This document shows positions 53,268 through 63,795 of a stretch of 64,000 nucleotides of DNA, piece after piece (within the stretch, counting starts at the first letter, position 1; every line of letters begins with the position of its first letter). Origin of the DNA: Manduca sexta (lineage: Eukaryota > Arthropoda > Insecta > Lepidoptera > Sphingidae). The notes under the pieces are model-generated. The model was not told where the DNA came from, made no database searches, and worked only from the letters and a program-made list of their open reading frames with translations. Made by a program: the position numbers and the translations under genes. The stretch spans positions 3,224,001 to 3,288,000 of the forward strand of contig NC_051116.1 of the NCBI RefSeq assembly GCF_014839805.1, in the 5' to 3' direction.

Positions 53268-53842
53268 ATTAAATAAGTTTAAAATCTTAATGAAAATGAG
53301 ATAGAAAATCACGAACGCATCAGTTACCTCTCTATCCCTTTAGAAGTAAAAATATGTAGTTAGGTATGATAATAATATTTGTAGACTTTTTAGTCTAAGT
53401 ATTTATAAAGTTGAGATATCCGATTTGTCCAAATGACGTACTGGATGACGTCACATTTTTATATCACGGGAAAGTGACCCCTATAATAATAAGGGTAAAG
53501 TCAAAAAAAATATCGTTACTAAATATTAATTTTATTCCACATAAAATGACATCAAACCGCGACTTGCTCATTACACGGATGAAATGCATGTTGGAAATCA
53601 ACTAAAACATTCAGCGTTGTATTAGGAAGTAGGTCGCCTTTTATAAATAAACGCTGCGTCTCGAATGCTTCCACGAACGATTATTTTGACGCTAACCGCC
53701 TTGGTATTATTTATTTAAATGCCCCAAATATTTGACATTTGTGGCGCCCGTGTCCCGGGTTCGGATTTGTCGAGTGAAATATTTATCAAATTACGAATAA
53801 AACTTTTAATAGGCCGTCGACTGGCTTTCTTTTTTAGTTGGT

Positions 53843-53970
53843 AAATGGTAGGTTTCTTTTGGTAGATACCATTACTTTATTTATGTTAGGTAGCAGTGGG
53901 TAAGCTATTTGGAGGTGTGGTGGACATCATATTCATTCTTCTAGACATTATGAGACTTAACATGTCATGC
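53843..53970 (+). repeat. Family A, decayed 5' part
   Basis: AATGGTAGGTTTCTTTTGGT, AGGTAGCAGTGGGTAAG and GACATTATGAGACTTAACAT follow family A order; the copy stops where a reversed family B element begins. Confidence 0.45.
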
Positions 53971-54204
53971 TTTTTTATACGCGCACAACAAAGTGACCCC
54001 AGTGTAACTGAGTATGCCTAATAAAATGTCGACTGAGGAGAAATGATTACCCCTCGGCAGTTAACATAATTATGCCGGCCTGTTAAAACTGGATATACAC
54101 AGGCTGATCTTGGAACGCGACACTTACGTGGGCCACTCGGGTTTTAACATATTGGGTACAGTGGTCGCTATCTGGGCGGATATAAAATATATCCTACTAC
54201 TAGC
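53971..54204 (-). mobile_element. Family B SINE-like element
   Basis: TTTTTTATACGCGCACAACA (tail, reversed), GATTACCCCTCGGCAGTTAA, TATCTGGGCGGATATAAAAT and CCTACTACTAGCA (head). The stem-loop is damaged. Confidence 0.8.
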
Positions 54205-54205
54205 A

Positions 54206-54395
54206 AAATGGCGTCGGGTCCTCGGTAAAGTGATATTAGGTTTTTCTACTCAGTATCAGCCCGGAGTCTGGATTAGTGCCCGATATAGCGACAGGCCCGG
54301 CCTCCATTATACAATGGGACGGAAACATGGGGAAATGTAAGAGCCATGGTTGAATTTCAAGCTACGCCTTAGAGGATAAAGGCGTGATGTGTTGT
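54206..54395 (+). mobile_element. Family C SINE, 5'-truncated
   Basis: GGCGTCGGGTCCTCGGTAAA, CTCAGTATCAGCCCGGAGTC, GCCCGATATAGCGACAGGCC, AAAGGCGTGATGTG. Frame 54110-54340 is spurious. Confidence 0.75.
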
Positions 54396-54777
54396 TTTCT
54401 TGTCTCAGATTGTAGCAAGTGACATTGGTTTATAAGAGTATATTTCAAAATATATGTACATAACGATATAGCTTTTTTAATGAAATATATTTTTTTTGTC
54501 TCATCTGTCTTCTTTTGTTTGTTTTTGTACATTCGATCTATCAAATCATATATAAACTAAATGTATTAGAATCATTAAACAAAAAAATGTGAAGCCGAAA
54601 ATTTAGTTTTAATATGTAGTTCGTAAAAGCTATTTCGTTACGTACGTTTATATTGAGAGATATTCATGATTCAGATTATTGAATAGTGTTGGCATTGTTA
54701 ATGGGTGGTGATGTCGCTGACTACGAAGGGAGCGGCTTACTCGTATTTTAATTAAAAAAAAAAAACTACTTTTCTTT

Positions 54778-54914
54778 ACTAGTGGTAGGTGTCTCATACC
54801 AAACAATACTTTATAATTCAAGGTGTTAGTATTTCGTCTGTTTCTGGGCGGTGGTATCGCTTAATATCAGGCGAACGGCAATATCGTCTGATCATAGAAA
54901 GCAATAAAAAAAAA
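54778..54914 (+). mobile_element. Family A with a large internal deletion
   Basis: ACTAGTGGTAGGTGTCTCAT joins directly to ACCAAACAATACTTTATAAT, removing about 165 bp. The 3' end and A tail are kept (CAATAAAAAAAAA). Confidence 0.8.
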
Positions 54915-55245
54915 CGACATACTGAGTGAAAAAGTCGAATGAAAAACTTTTACATGTGTTAAAATTAAAGTATTTCTTCTCGATTTGAAAAAATACTTAA
55001 ATACTAGTTCTAATTTCAAATGAATTTAGTTAAGTTACTTCAGATCCTCATTAAATAAAAAGTATGACTCAATAATTTTTAATACCAGCCTAAAAATACA
55101 TTAATTTGCGCCAAGTAATTTTATTAATGTTTTGAGTATGTACTTTAAATAAATTAACTTTAACGAGAAACCTTTTCATTATCTACTTTTCGTTTTATAC
55201 TTATAAACATATTTTTTTTAGATTTTTCTGGAACTACTCAAGACT

Positions 55246-55345
55246 GTCTCGGTGGCGTAGTTGTATTGTGTACCGTATAAAATGTATGACTACTGTGTTA
55301 AGGTCCCGGGTTCCATTCCCAGGTCGTTTATCTGTATCTATCGGA
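55246..55345 (+). repeat. Family C SINE, head
   Basis: CTGTCTCGGTGGCGTAGTTG (A-box) and B-box CGGGTTCCATTCCCAGG. The body is absent. Confidence 0.65.
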
Positions 55346-55387
55346 TAAAAATATCATTTTGCCGGTTTTTTTTCTATCTTCGGCAAC

Positions 55388-55560
55388 ATGAATGTGCACC
55401 TGATGGTAAGTGGAATGATGTCCAGAGAATCGACTGATGGCAGATGATTATCCCTCGCCAGTAACCACCATGCTGGCCTATTCAAAACAAGGTAAACGCA
55501 GGCTGATATCGGTTCGCAAAACTTACGTAGGCCAAAATAATACAAATCGTGTGTACGGTC
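55388..55560 (-). mobile_element. Family B, diverged
   Basis: GTGCACCTGATGGTAAGTGG, GATTATCCCTCGCCAGTAAC, GGTAAACGCAGGCTGATATC, reversed. The head is lost. Confidence 0.65.
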
Positions 55561-55612
55561 AATAAATCTCTAGTTAATTCCATATATTTTGTGTAGCAGC
55601 AGGGTGCCACTT

Positions 55613-55916
55613 CTTTTTTTTATTTCTTCGTATGACGAGACGAACTTGTCGTGCGCCTCATGGTAAGCGATACGACCGCCCAACTACAATAGAAACATCA
55701 TCCAACACCATGAATTACAAAGTATGGTTTGGTATTCCACTGCGCTCGCCATCCTAAGACTTGAGATGTTAAGTCTTATTATGTCCAGTAGTTACACTGG
55801 CTACAACGGCCTTCAAACCGCAACACAACAGTGACTTTACACTGCTGTTTGACGGAAGAAATAGACATTGCGGTGGTTCCTATCCAGGCGGACTCTCACA
55901 TTTGAGATACCTACCC
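55613..55916 (-). mobile_element. Family A SINE-like element, complete
   Basis: TATGACGAGACGAACTTGTC, GCCTCATGGTAAGCGATACG, AGTAGTTACACTGGCTACAA, CCAGGCGGACTCTCACATTT, with T run (reversed tail) at the left. Confidence 0.85.
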
Positions 55917-56011
55917 CTTCACGAGCTTTGACACCAAACCATGCGTCTGTTACTTCAAATGGGACTCTACTTTCAATTGCAATTTAAGACACTTCCTTTC
56001 CTGCAAAATAG

Positions 56012-56128
56012 AAGCTTGAAGTCTGGAATTTATGTTTTATAGGGCTGACATTCTTAGAAATAGACGCGGCGAAATAGGGTGCACTGGACGCCTCTGCTTA
56101 CCCCTTCAGAGATAAACGTCGGTAACCG
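56012..56128 (+). repeat. Family C SINE, 3' fragment
   Basis: GCTTGAAGTCTGGAATTTAT, GCGAAATAGGGTGCACTGGA and TACCCCTTCAGAGATAAACG. Confidence 0.55.
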
Positions 56129-56302
56129 TTAGCCCCGAAAACTAAAATATTTAGTATTCGTGAAAAACGTTGTTCCATCATACCCGGAGCGAAAATACTT
56201 GTGAGTAATCAATGAAGTGAAGACGAGGCTCGGAGCGCTTCGGTCAGCCTGGCTCACGGCCAACAGTGCGTGGACGAAGTGATGGGCGAGAGCTGTTGTT
56301 TA

Positions 56303-56440
56303 TTAAACTAGGTTTTGCCAGCAGCTCTGCCCGTGTGTTGTTCCGGGAGAAATATTTTCCCGACTAGTTATTGCCCATCTCTGCCTGAGTGAAGTTTCAT
56401 GAAAAATATTTTCCCGGAGTGAAAAGTAGCCCATAATATG
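56303..56440 (+). repeat. Family M, 5' fragment
   Basis: AAACTAGGTTTTGCCAGCAG, TCTGCCCGTGTG and a duplicated AAATATTTTCCCG stretch followed by AAAAGTAGCCCATAAT, as in family M starts. Confidence 0.5.
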
Positions 56441-56461
56441 AAGGAAAAGTAAGGTTTCCGA

Positions 56462-56740
56462 TTCATCATCATAATCGTGAGCCGCAGGATGACCACTGCT
56501 GAATATAGTCTTCCCCCAAAGATTTCCATTTCGACCTATGGGAAGCGACGTGCGTCCAGTAACCTCCTGTGACTTTTATTGGGTCATCTGTCTACCTCGT
56601 GGGTGGACGTCCAACGTTGCGCTTGCCAGTTTATGGCCTTCACTCCTGAGCCTTCGTGCATCATCAGTTCTGCGAGCTATATGCCTCGCCTACTGCCACT
56701 CCAGCTTGAACAAACAACTTCATGGAGTTTGACTGTTGGC
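56462..56740 (-). pseudogene. C-terminal remnant of a different LINE ORF2
   Basis: Read on the minus strand, this stretch gives KRNVGRPPTR, a stop where Trp is usual, then DDPIKVTGGYW, and finally SKWKSLGEDYIQQW close to 56490. This is the standard C-terminal signature of a very common lepidopteran LINE (GRPxxRWxDD, then W..LGE.Y.QQW). Several stops interrupt it. Two plus-strand open frames over the same bases (56538-56776) are shadows. It differs from the remnants at 15151 and 34750, so at least four LINE lineages left debris in this window. Confidence 0.65.
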
Positions 56741-57438
56741 AAACTGAGGATGCACCTTTTTCTAAAATTTAAATGAGAAAGGCATGATCTTGAGAACTTA
56801 TAGTACAGGATTTGGTCTATATGTGTGACAAATTTCAAATACATCTGGTAAACAAACGAACAAACTGCTTCCTAAACTTTCAACTTTATAATTAGAAATA
56901 AAATATGAACCACATTTCTTATAACTTACGCCGCATTTAAAACAAACGTGGCTCCAGAATGAAGCCGAGGAGTAATGAAAATTTTTAAAAGAATCCCCTA
57001 CGTCGCCATCACTCTTAATTACTTAACAATAAGGTTCACATTCGCTTGAACGGGCAGTGGTCAATTCCTATCAAAAGGAAATGATACCTTTGACTCAATC
57101 GGTTTATTAAGAAATACTGCTATAAAGATCATATGGGTAAGACTTTGGGCAGCAATAGCTAGGTTCGATGCGCGAGTTGGAAAAGTTTTCTAATTAGATA
57201 TCGAATTTGTATTCAAGTCTTAACTTTGCTATGCTTAAAGTTAGTATTGCACTATTTATAAGGAAACAAAAGTTCGATTTTCAGGTTGGGTTAAACTTTG
57301 TATGTGTCGAATCTTTGGGAGGAATTTTTCTTTGTAGTTTTTCAAAGATAACCTTATGTATAGATGATTTTTGGAAAACCGTTTGCCCTGTATAGTGTAA
57401 AAAGAAAACATTGTTTACTAGAAATACAACATTGTTTT

Positions 57439-57693
57439 GCTGGTGGTAGGATATATTTTATATCCGCGGGAATATCGACCACCGTACACAGGGTGTTAAA
57501 ACTCGCCATAGTGGCTCATGTAAGTGTGTCGCTTTTCGGGATCAGCCTGTGTATATCCGGTTCCAATAGGCCGGCATAATAGTGTCGACTGTCGAGGGGT
57601 AATGATCTCTCGTCAGTCGACATTCTATTGGACCCCATTCCACTTACCATCAGGTGTACTGGGGTTACTTTGCCGAAGCAGTTAAAAAAAACT
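57439..57693 (+). mobile_element. Family B SINE-like element, near-complete reference copy
   Basis: Family B is about 250 bp and non-coding. GGTGGT (57442-57447) pairs with ACCACC (57478-57483) around a perfect GGATATA/TATATCC hairpin (57449-57465). The body includes TCAGCCTGTGTATATCCGGT and GGCCGGCATAATAGTGTCGA. The 3' stem-loop is CACTTACCATCAGGTG within CCCC..GGGG, then an A tail. The head and stem-loop are shared with family A. Polymerase III promoter boxes are not convincing. Confidence 0.88.
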
Positions 57694-58635
57694 ATTGGTC
57701 CAGTTACAGTGTCTTATATCAAAGACTTACGAAATAGATTCGATTCCTATGATGGCAATGTTGAAAAGAACAAATCTTTGCAGCATTCTATATAAACTAG
57801 ACAGTTTTACTTCATAACAGTCGTATTAGAACATAAACGGACACAAATTATACATGACTAAATAATTAGAATCTTCGCAGAACTTAATCTGTAAACTAAT
57901 CTGCATTTTCGACAAAAATCTACCATCGTAAAATGTATTTTAGTGTACAAATATTACGATTTAAATTCCCTGACTCACTGAGTCATACCAACTGCGAAGG
58001 TTTGTCCCACAAACGCCATTGTTTATTTCACCTTGCAGCTTTTAGACAATGACCTAATGTTATATATTTAGCTGGTTTCCGCGGGCTTCAGTGAATAACG
58101 AGACAGTTGCTCGCCTGACAGTGCCGCTGCCAATATAGTAGTCATAGAATTTAATTAAAGATTGTGTAATCTATGATGATCCCATGACTAGAGATGAGAC
58201 TGATATGAATCTGTAAAATGTTATACATTATTTAGATTCTATCAATATTAACTTTACCACTAGTTCGGAAAGTAGTCCTCACCAGAGAACGGCTAGGAAA
58301 ATCTAGTATTGCTCTTTTCAAAATCAGTTCAAGGTATCAGTGCATGATGTAGAGAAAAATAAAAATACTGTTTTTTACGATAATAAATATCATTCCAATT
58401 TAATTATTGTTAAGAGCAGTTCAATCAAATACTATATATATTTTTTTAACTGTTATACGAGTGCAAAATCTGACTTTTATATCTAACAATAGAGCTTTAA
58501 AGGTAGAATTAACGACGTGATAGTACCTAGATAAATACATGAATAGTATCGTTTAATCCTTAAAGATATTTTGTTTGGAGTTTTTGTTTCAAAGTGCTGA
58601 TTTCTGGATCTTCTATATTGGAATTATATGGCAAA
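57694..58635. other. Unassigned sequence
   Basis: AT-rich, no recognised repeat or frame. Confidence 0.5.
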
Positions 58636-58878
58636 ACAAGTATGCCATGATGGTAAGCGATACGAACGTCCAATTACTAGCAACACCAAATAGAACTTTG
58701 AATTACATACAGCGTGGCACTCCACTGCGCTCGTCATTCTGAAATAAGATGTCTCATAATGCCTAGACATAGATTGACTATCAGAACACAACAGTGCATG
58801 GGTACTGGTGCTTGCGTGTAGAAATAGACATTCCGATTACCTAGACGTCTCCTCGCATATAAGAGACGTATCGCCAGT
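58636..58878 (-). mobile_element. Family A, diverged
   Basis: GCCATGATGGTAAGCGATAC, TGGCACTCCACTGCGCTCGT, GTAGAAATAGACATTCCGAT, with ATAAGAGACGTATCGCCAGT as the reversed head. Confidence 0.7.
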
Positions 58879-58883
58879 TATGT

Positions 58884-59479
58884 TCTATAAACGCCTTTTG
58901 TTCAACCACGGAATCCTATGCGGTCAAACCATTCAATAAAATATACTAGCAATATTATATAAACGAAATTGCATTTGCAATATTTTAAAATTCTGAAGCC
59001 GCCGCGAACACAATAAAATTCAAAAGCCTCATTGTCCCTATCGCTTAATTCGCATCGAGACAATTTCGTTAAACGTTCATTTTCCATTAAAATTTTAAAC
59101 ACAAATTATAATTTATAAAACAAGCATTGAATTAAACATATAAAAATCCTTTGAGAGCGAAAGTGTCATTTACATTTTTACATTTATTGTTTGGAGACAT
59201 TAAAGAACTGGTAATGCCATTTAGAAATGGCAACAACGGGTTTACAGCGTAATACGTCAATTTAAAAATAATTTATTCTAACCCCTTGAGACGGAGGGGA
59301 GAGCTTTAATTAAGATGGGGTAACTGCAAAGACTATGTCATTGCCTGCAATTATTTTAATGATTCCATTCAGAGGGCGTTAAATAAGATGAATCACTCTA
59401 AACCACTCTTGAATGGAGCGGTGATGAGCTCTTTAGCTTACTTGAATCCGTGGCTCTAGTCTCATGTACAATAATATCG
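58884..59479. other. Unassigned sequence
   Basis: Open minus frame 58902-59102 (66 aa) is not recognised. No repeat family identified. Confidence 0.4.
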
Positions 59480-59518
59480 CTTACAGTCGCGTGCGGTCGC
59501 TTGCAGTCGCGTGTGGTG
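59480..59518. repeat. 20-bp tandem duplication
   Basis: CTTACAGTCGCGTGCGGTCG is followed by CTTGCAGTCGCGTGTGGTG, two near-identical GC-rich units. Confidence 0.7.
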
Positions 59519-59786
59519 TAGTACACGATCTTTCCACACTTAACATCTCATGAATTTTCATGGGTTATTTGAAATAGAATGGATTACCATTCATCTCAGA
59601 TACAATCTGGAGCAGATTTACTACGAGAACACTATCTGAATAAGAATTGTGAACGAAATTGGTTCGTACTAAAAATAAATTGTATTCAGCAGTAAAAATT
59701 AATAAATGTCTAGTATTTGGTTTGGCTTCGATTGAAAGCCATTTAATAGCCATTTGGATATATTTATTAATTGAGAATTATATTTA

Positions 59787-60083
59787 CTTTTTTCTATTGC
59801 TTTGAATGACGAGACGAGCTTGTCGTTCGCCTGATGGTAAGCGATACTACCGCCCATAAACAGTAGAAACTCCATCCAACAAATTGCAAAGTATAGTTTG
59901 GTATTCCCCTGCGCTCGCCATCCTGAGACATGAGATGTTAACTCTTTTTTGCCTAGCAGTTACACTGGCTACTATGTCCTTTAACCCAGGAATACAACAG
60001 TGACTACACACTGCTGCTTGGCGGCAGAAATAGACATTGCAGTACCTGTCCAGGCGTACTCTCACATAAGAGAGACCAGTTAA
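59787..60083 (-). mobile_element. Family A SINE-like element, complete
   Basis: TTTTTTCTATTGCTTTGAAT (reversed tail), CGCCTGATGGTAAGCG (stem-loop, reversed, 59829-59844), GCTTGGCGGCAGAAATAGAC, reversed head at 60060-60080. Minus frame 59847-60065 is spurious. Confidence 0.88.
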
Positions 60084-60535
60084 CTACTACTTTTTAGAGA
60101 TATTATTTCATTGATAGATTTCTAATGTATTTATTATTCTAGATTTGTCTGATAATTCTCTATATCTTTCAGGGAGTTTGAGATGTTAACAGGCATTATG
60201 TAAACATTAATCATGTGATTATTTCACGAAATAATAGTTTAATTTCTAGATTCAGGTCCTAATTTCATTCAGTCACTTGTCTATGAAACTGATGAAATAA
60301 TGTCTAAGGAATTAAATTATTTGGAACTCTATAATTTTTATTGAAAGCCGTGAGCAAAATGTAAATAAATATAATTGGTTTGTTCAATTTACATAATTTG
60401 GTTTTATGTTATTATTCTGATAATTTGCATTTATTTTTAGATTTAAATATTATTGTGTAGTGTTATTATTATTTACATACAATTTATTTAATTTCATATA
60501 TGTGTGTTTAGTTTATTTTGGTAGGTACTAAATAA

Positions 60536-60712
60536 TAATTATCGATTGTTTTAACGGTGAAGGAAAACATCGTGAGGAAACCTGCAACCTAAAATTTCTC
60601 TTTCGGAATATTGAGGGTGTGTGAAGTCTACCAATCCGCACTAGACCAGCGTGGTGGACTAAGGCCCAGCAGTAGGACAGTATACACATAATACGTAACT
60701 AATATTATATAC
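60536..60712 (+). mobile_element. Family E SINE, 5'-truncated
   Basis: TTTAACGGTGAAGGAAAACA, TGAAGTCTACCAATCCGCAC, CAGCGTGGTGGACTAAGGCC joined directly to CAGCAGTAGGACAGTATA, so the segment between those blocks is deleted. Confidence 0.8.
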
Positions 60713-61046
60713 TATTTATACAAGATCAAAGTCTATATACACAGGAAAAATTATGCTGAAAATGTTATTATAATTTTATTTTTAAAATTTTGTATTATAC
60801 AAAGACCACGTGACACGTGCCCTAATTGTACCTACCTCAAAAATGGGTACGGGTTTTGGCTGGGGTTCAAAAGCGCAAGTTATTCGGACCCTAGCTCAGT
60901 GTTAACTGATTGTCAGTCAGCCAACAGGCAGTCACAGGTTTCGGAGTATATATGAAAAAATACATGGAATTTGTGACCATTTCAGAATTTATGTTTTTAG
61001 AAATAGCAACAATGTTATTTGCTAAATATTTGTGTGTTATAGCTAG

Positions 61047-61127
61047 ACTCTCTCGTTAACGTAGTTATTTTGCGGTACGACTGCAGTGCTCAGGTTTCGG
61101 GGTCGATCCCCGGGTCGGGCAAAATGA
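61047..61127 (+). repeat. Family C SINE, head
   Basis: ACTCTCTCGTTAACGTAGTT and B-box GGGGTCGATCCCCGGGTCGG. A family J repeat follows. Confidence 0.6.
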
Positions 61128-61145
61128 TGTAGGCATCAATTTATA

Positions 61146-61280
61146 TGTAGCACGTACTAAGTTTGGCGTTCCGAACATTCACTGTGTTCAACTGAATTGA
61201 ACTGCAATACATTTAAACTGACTTTAGGATGGTCAATGTTGTGGTTGTGTACGGAGCGCTCATAATATAAAAATGCGAGT
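61146..61280 (+). repeat. Family J, copy 1
   Basis: Holds CATTCACTGTGTTCAACTGA, ATTGAACTG and, at the end, GTACGGAGCGCTCATAATAT. The same ordered blocks recur 2.1 kb downstream. Lies between two family C SINE pieces. Confidence 0.55.
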
Positions 61281-61432
61281 CTACGTGTAAACCTGGATTT
61301 GAATAAAAAATATTAGTCAAATAAGTAAAATTATTAATCGTTAAAGTGAATAAATAGGTTATAACAGTGACGTTTTGGTTGCTATTTTAGTTCAGATTTT
61401 GAACAAATAGTTTATATGGACGTTCGCGTTTA

Positions 61433-61664
61433 TACGTCAATGAATATAGGTGTTTCTACTTGGTCGATTCTAGAGTCGGGGAATTGATATTAGATTTATT
61501 TACTCAGTTTTAGCCCGATGTCTAGTTCTCGTTCTTCTTCGTTCTGTTCCCGTTGTGGCAATAGTTTAGCCCTGTTATCACATCATGGGACGAAATACGC
61601 TTGGCGAAAAGTTGTAAACCAGTTGCGCCTCTGCCTATCCCTTCGACAATAAAAAGCATGAGTG
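61433..61664 (+). mobile_element. Family C SINE, head missing
   Basis: GATTTATTTACTCAGTTTTA, CACATCATGGGACGAAATAC, GCTTGGCGAAAAGTTGTAAA, TATCCCTTCGACAATAAAAA. A duplicated GTTCTCGTTCTTCTTCGTTC stretch replaces part of the body. Confidence 0.65.
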
Positions 61665-62504
61665 TGTACATGTGTTATTAGAAATAAAATCCAAAAAAGA
61701 CAGCAAAGGAAGTTCAGACCACAATTTCAATCCCTACCTATACGAGTATACTAAAAAAACATGTTTTAAGTACACCTATAAAGTACATTGTAATGGATTA
61801 TAGAGGTAACAGGGAACTGTAACGTTTATGGAGGTGACGGAAACATTAAGCCTTTGTAGTCGTAGGGCGACAATGTAGTTAACGCGTTTGGAGAATATAT
61901 ATTCCGATATTGGAGGAAAATATTTATTTTTCATAGTAAATGATGTGCTTGTAAAATACAAAGAGGTTGGTGATGAAAGTATTGATAATGGTAAAACTAG
62001 ATTTCACTCAATCAAAGAGTTCTAAGATTATATAGAGTGGATATTGGAAAGATTTTCATATAAAAATTTTGCGATTATGTGACGGTATTCAATCTCCCGC
62101 GAAATGGCAAGATACAAATGTAAAATACTTCATATTGTTTCTATATCGTGATTTTCACGTTTTTACTGCGCATATTAGCATATTTTTGACCGACTTAAAA
62201 AAAAAGAGGAGTTTATCAATTTGACGTGAATGTTTTTTTTAATGTTGGTTACCTCAGAACTCGTTCATTTATGAACCAATTTGGAAAATACTTTTTTTAT
62301 TCGAAATAATATACCTCCATCTTGATCCCATATAATTTTTTCTGTAACTATGTTATTTTTGTATTATATCTAAGGACGCTGTGACGTCACACGGTATTTC
62401 AAATTAGACGACGACTTATTACAATTGGTAAGAACTTTTGGAGCACAAATTTGATCCTGATATCTAATCTGTAACTATACTGTTTAATGTCTTTGCACTC
62501 AACA
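61665..62504. other. Unassigned AT-rich sequence
   Basis: Contains a full CRE (TGACGTCA, 62382-62389) and no other recognised feature. Confidence 0.45.
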
Positions 62505-62698
62505 CTTTATGTTCCGGTGTTGAAGGACATTGTAGCGTAGTTACTGGGCATTATAAGACTAAACATCTTTGTCTCGGGGTGAGAGCGCAGTGGACTGCAA
62601 CACAGTTATTAATTCAAAATTCTGTATGATTGCTATTGTTTGTAGGAGATCGTGTCGCTTACCAAAAGGCTAGAGTCATGTTAGTTGCACTAAAAAAA
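62505..62698 (+). mobile_element. Family A, diverged 3' two-thirds
   Basis: TATGTTCCGGTGTTGAAGGA, AGAGCGCAGTGGACTGCAAC, CGCTTACCAAAAGGCTAGAG and an A-rich end ACTAAAAAAAGA. Confidence 0.65.
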
Positions 62699-62866
62699 GA
62701 ATGTGTATATAATGCTTTGTATTTCAAGGTCCTGTGTGTTTCTTTATTTTATAGTTTGGTTTTCTGTGTATCCTAGGTTCAGTTCTATTGGGTGGTCCGA
62801 GGATGCTGTAGTCTTTAACATTGTTTATGAAATTGCATTTCATATATTTTCGACATTGAAAGTCAA

Positions 62867-62925
62867 ATTCTTCCCCAATCCGAACCTAAAACCTCACAGC
62901 TGAAGTAAACCAATTACGCAAAATA
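62867..62925 (-). repeat. Family C SINE, head fragment
   Basis: CCCCAATCCGAACCTAAAAC and CTCACAGCTGAAGTA fit a reversed, decayed tRNA-like head. It forms the end of a spurious frame (62703-62903). Confidence 0.35.
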
Positions 62926-63277
62926 AGAACACAACGTCTTCCGCAACAAAATCCATAAATAATAATTAGAGTCCCGTTTTATCCCAAAAGCGATGGCTGT
63001 AGGGACGCCGTAAAGGGTAAAGGGCAACAGTTAATTAAGCCACCTGGCTTTGTTTATAATCTACAGAGCAATTACGTAGAAAGTACTGGAATTGTAAGAA
63101 AGATAAACTGTTTGATGTCTCTGTTTTCAGTTCGGCTGTTTCTGGATTATATCTTACTCGAATGCGGGGAGGAAGAGGAATTTTCCATGGCATAATGACA
63201 TCATTTTTTTTAGTACTTTTTATTATTTATTTATTTGGTATACCAACAGCATAACATGTTACATACATCGATGTATA

Positions 63278-63392
63278 TTATGTACTACGTACTAGATTAG
63301 GCCTTCCGAAGATTCACTGTGTTCAACTGAATTGAACTGTCATCCATTCAATTCCAGTGTACGGAGTGGCGCTCATAATATAAAAAATGATT
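63278..63392 (+). repeat. Family J, copy 2
   Basis: Shares GATTCACTGTGTTCAACTGA, ATTGAACTG and GGCGCTCATAATATAAAAAA with the copy at 61146, with a shorter middle. Confidence 0.55.
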
Positions 63393-63663
63393 ATGTTTAA
63401 TTCAAATATGTATTCGTATTATAGGCGTACACAGCTTTAACTTTTTAAACGTATAGCAAAAAGACTAAGATGCTGCTCTTCTGCTCATATCTTTATTCCT
63501 TGTGCTTTAAAACTGGATTTTCTAGTTATAAACATCTATACTTAAGGTTAAAATACCTCCTTAGTTCATTATCTTGTGTGTGTTGCTATGGAGAGAAGTG
63601 GATAGTTAATATTAACAACTCCTCTCTATCTTTCTATTTGATTAATTTCGTTGCGGGATAAAT

Positions 63664-63795
63664 ACAGATTAGTGGTCCCTGAGACTCGCCGAGCTTCACC
63701 GCTCGATGTCATCGTGTCACTGCCGAACTTAGCAAGAGTTGCAGTACTGGACATCATAGTGGGATTGCCTCTAGTTCTGCTGGTAAGAAGAATGA
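63664..63795 (-). repeat. Possible second copy of the 15737-15991 sequence
   Basis: Minus-strand reading has CAGAACTAGAGGCAATCCCA and later CTCGGCGAGTCTCAGGGACC; the 15.8-kb stretch has CAACTAGAGGTATTACCAAT at the matching place. Similarity is weak and judged by eye. Confidence 0.25.

Noticed and set aside
60829..60840. let-7-seed-like CTACCTCA site
   Set aside because: An isolated 8-mer with no transcript around it has no meaning here.
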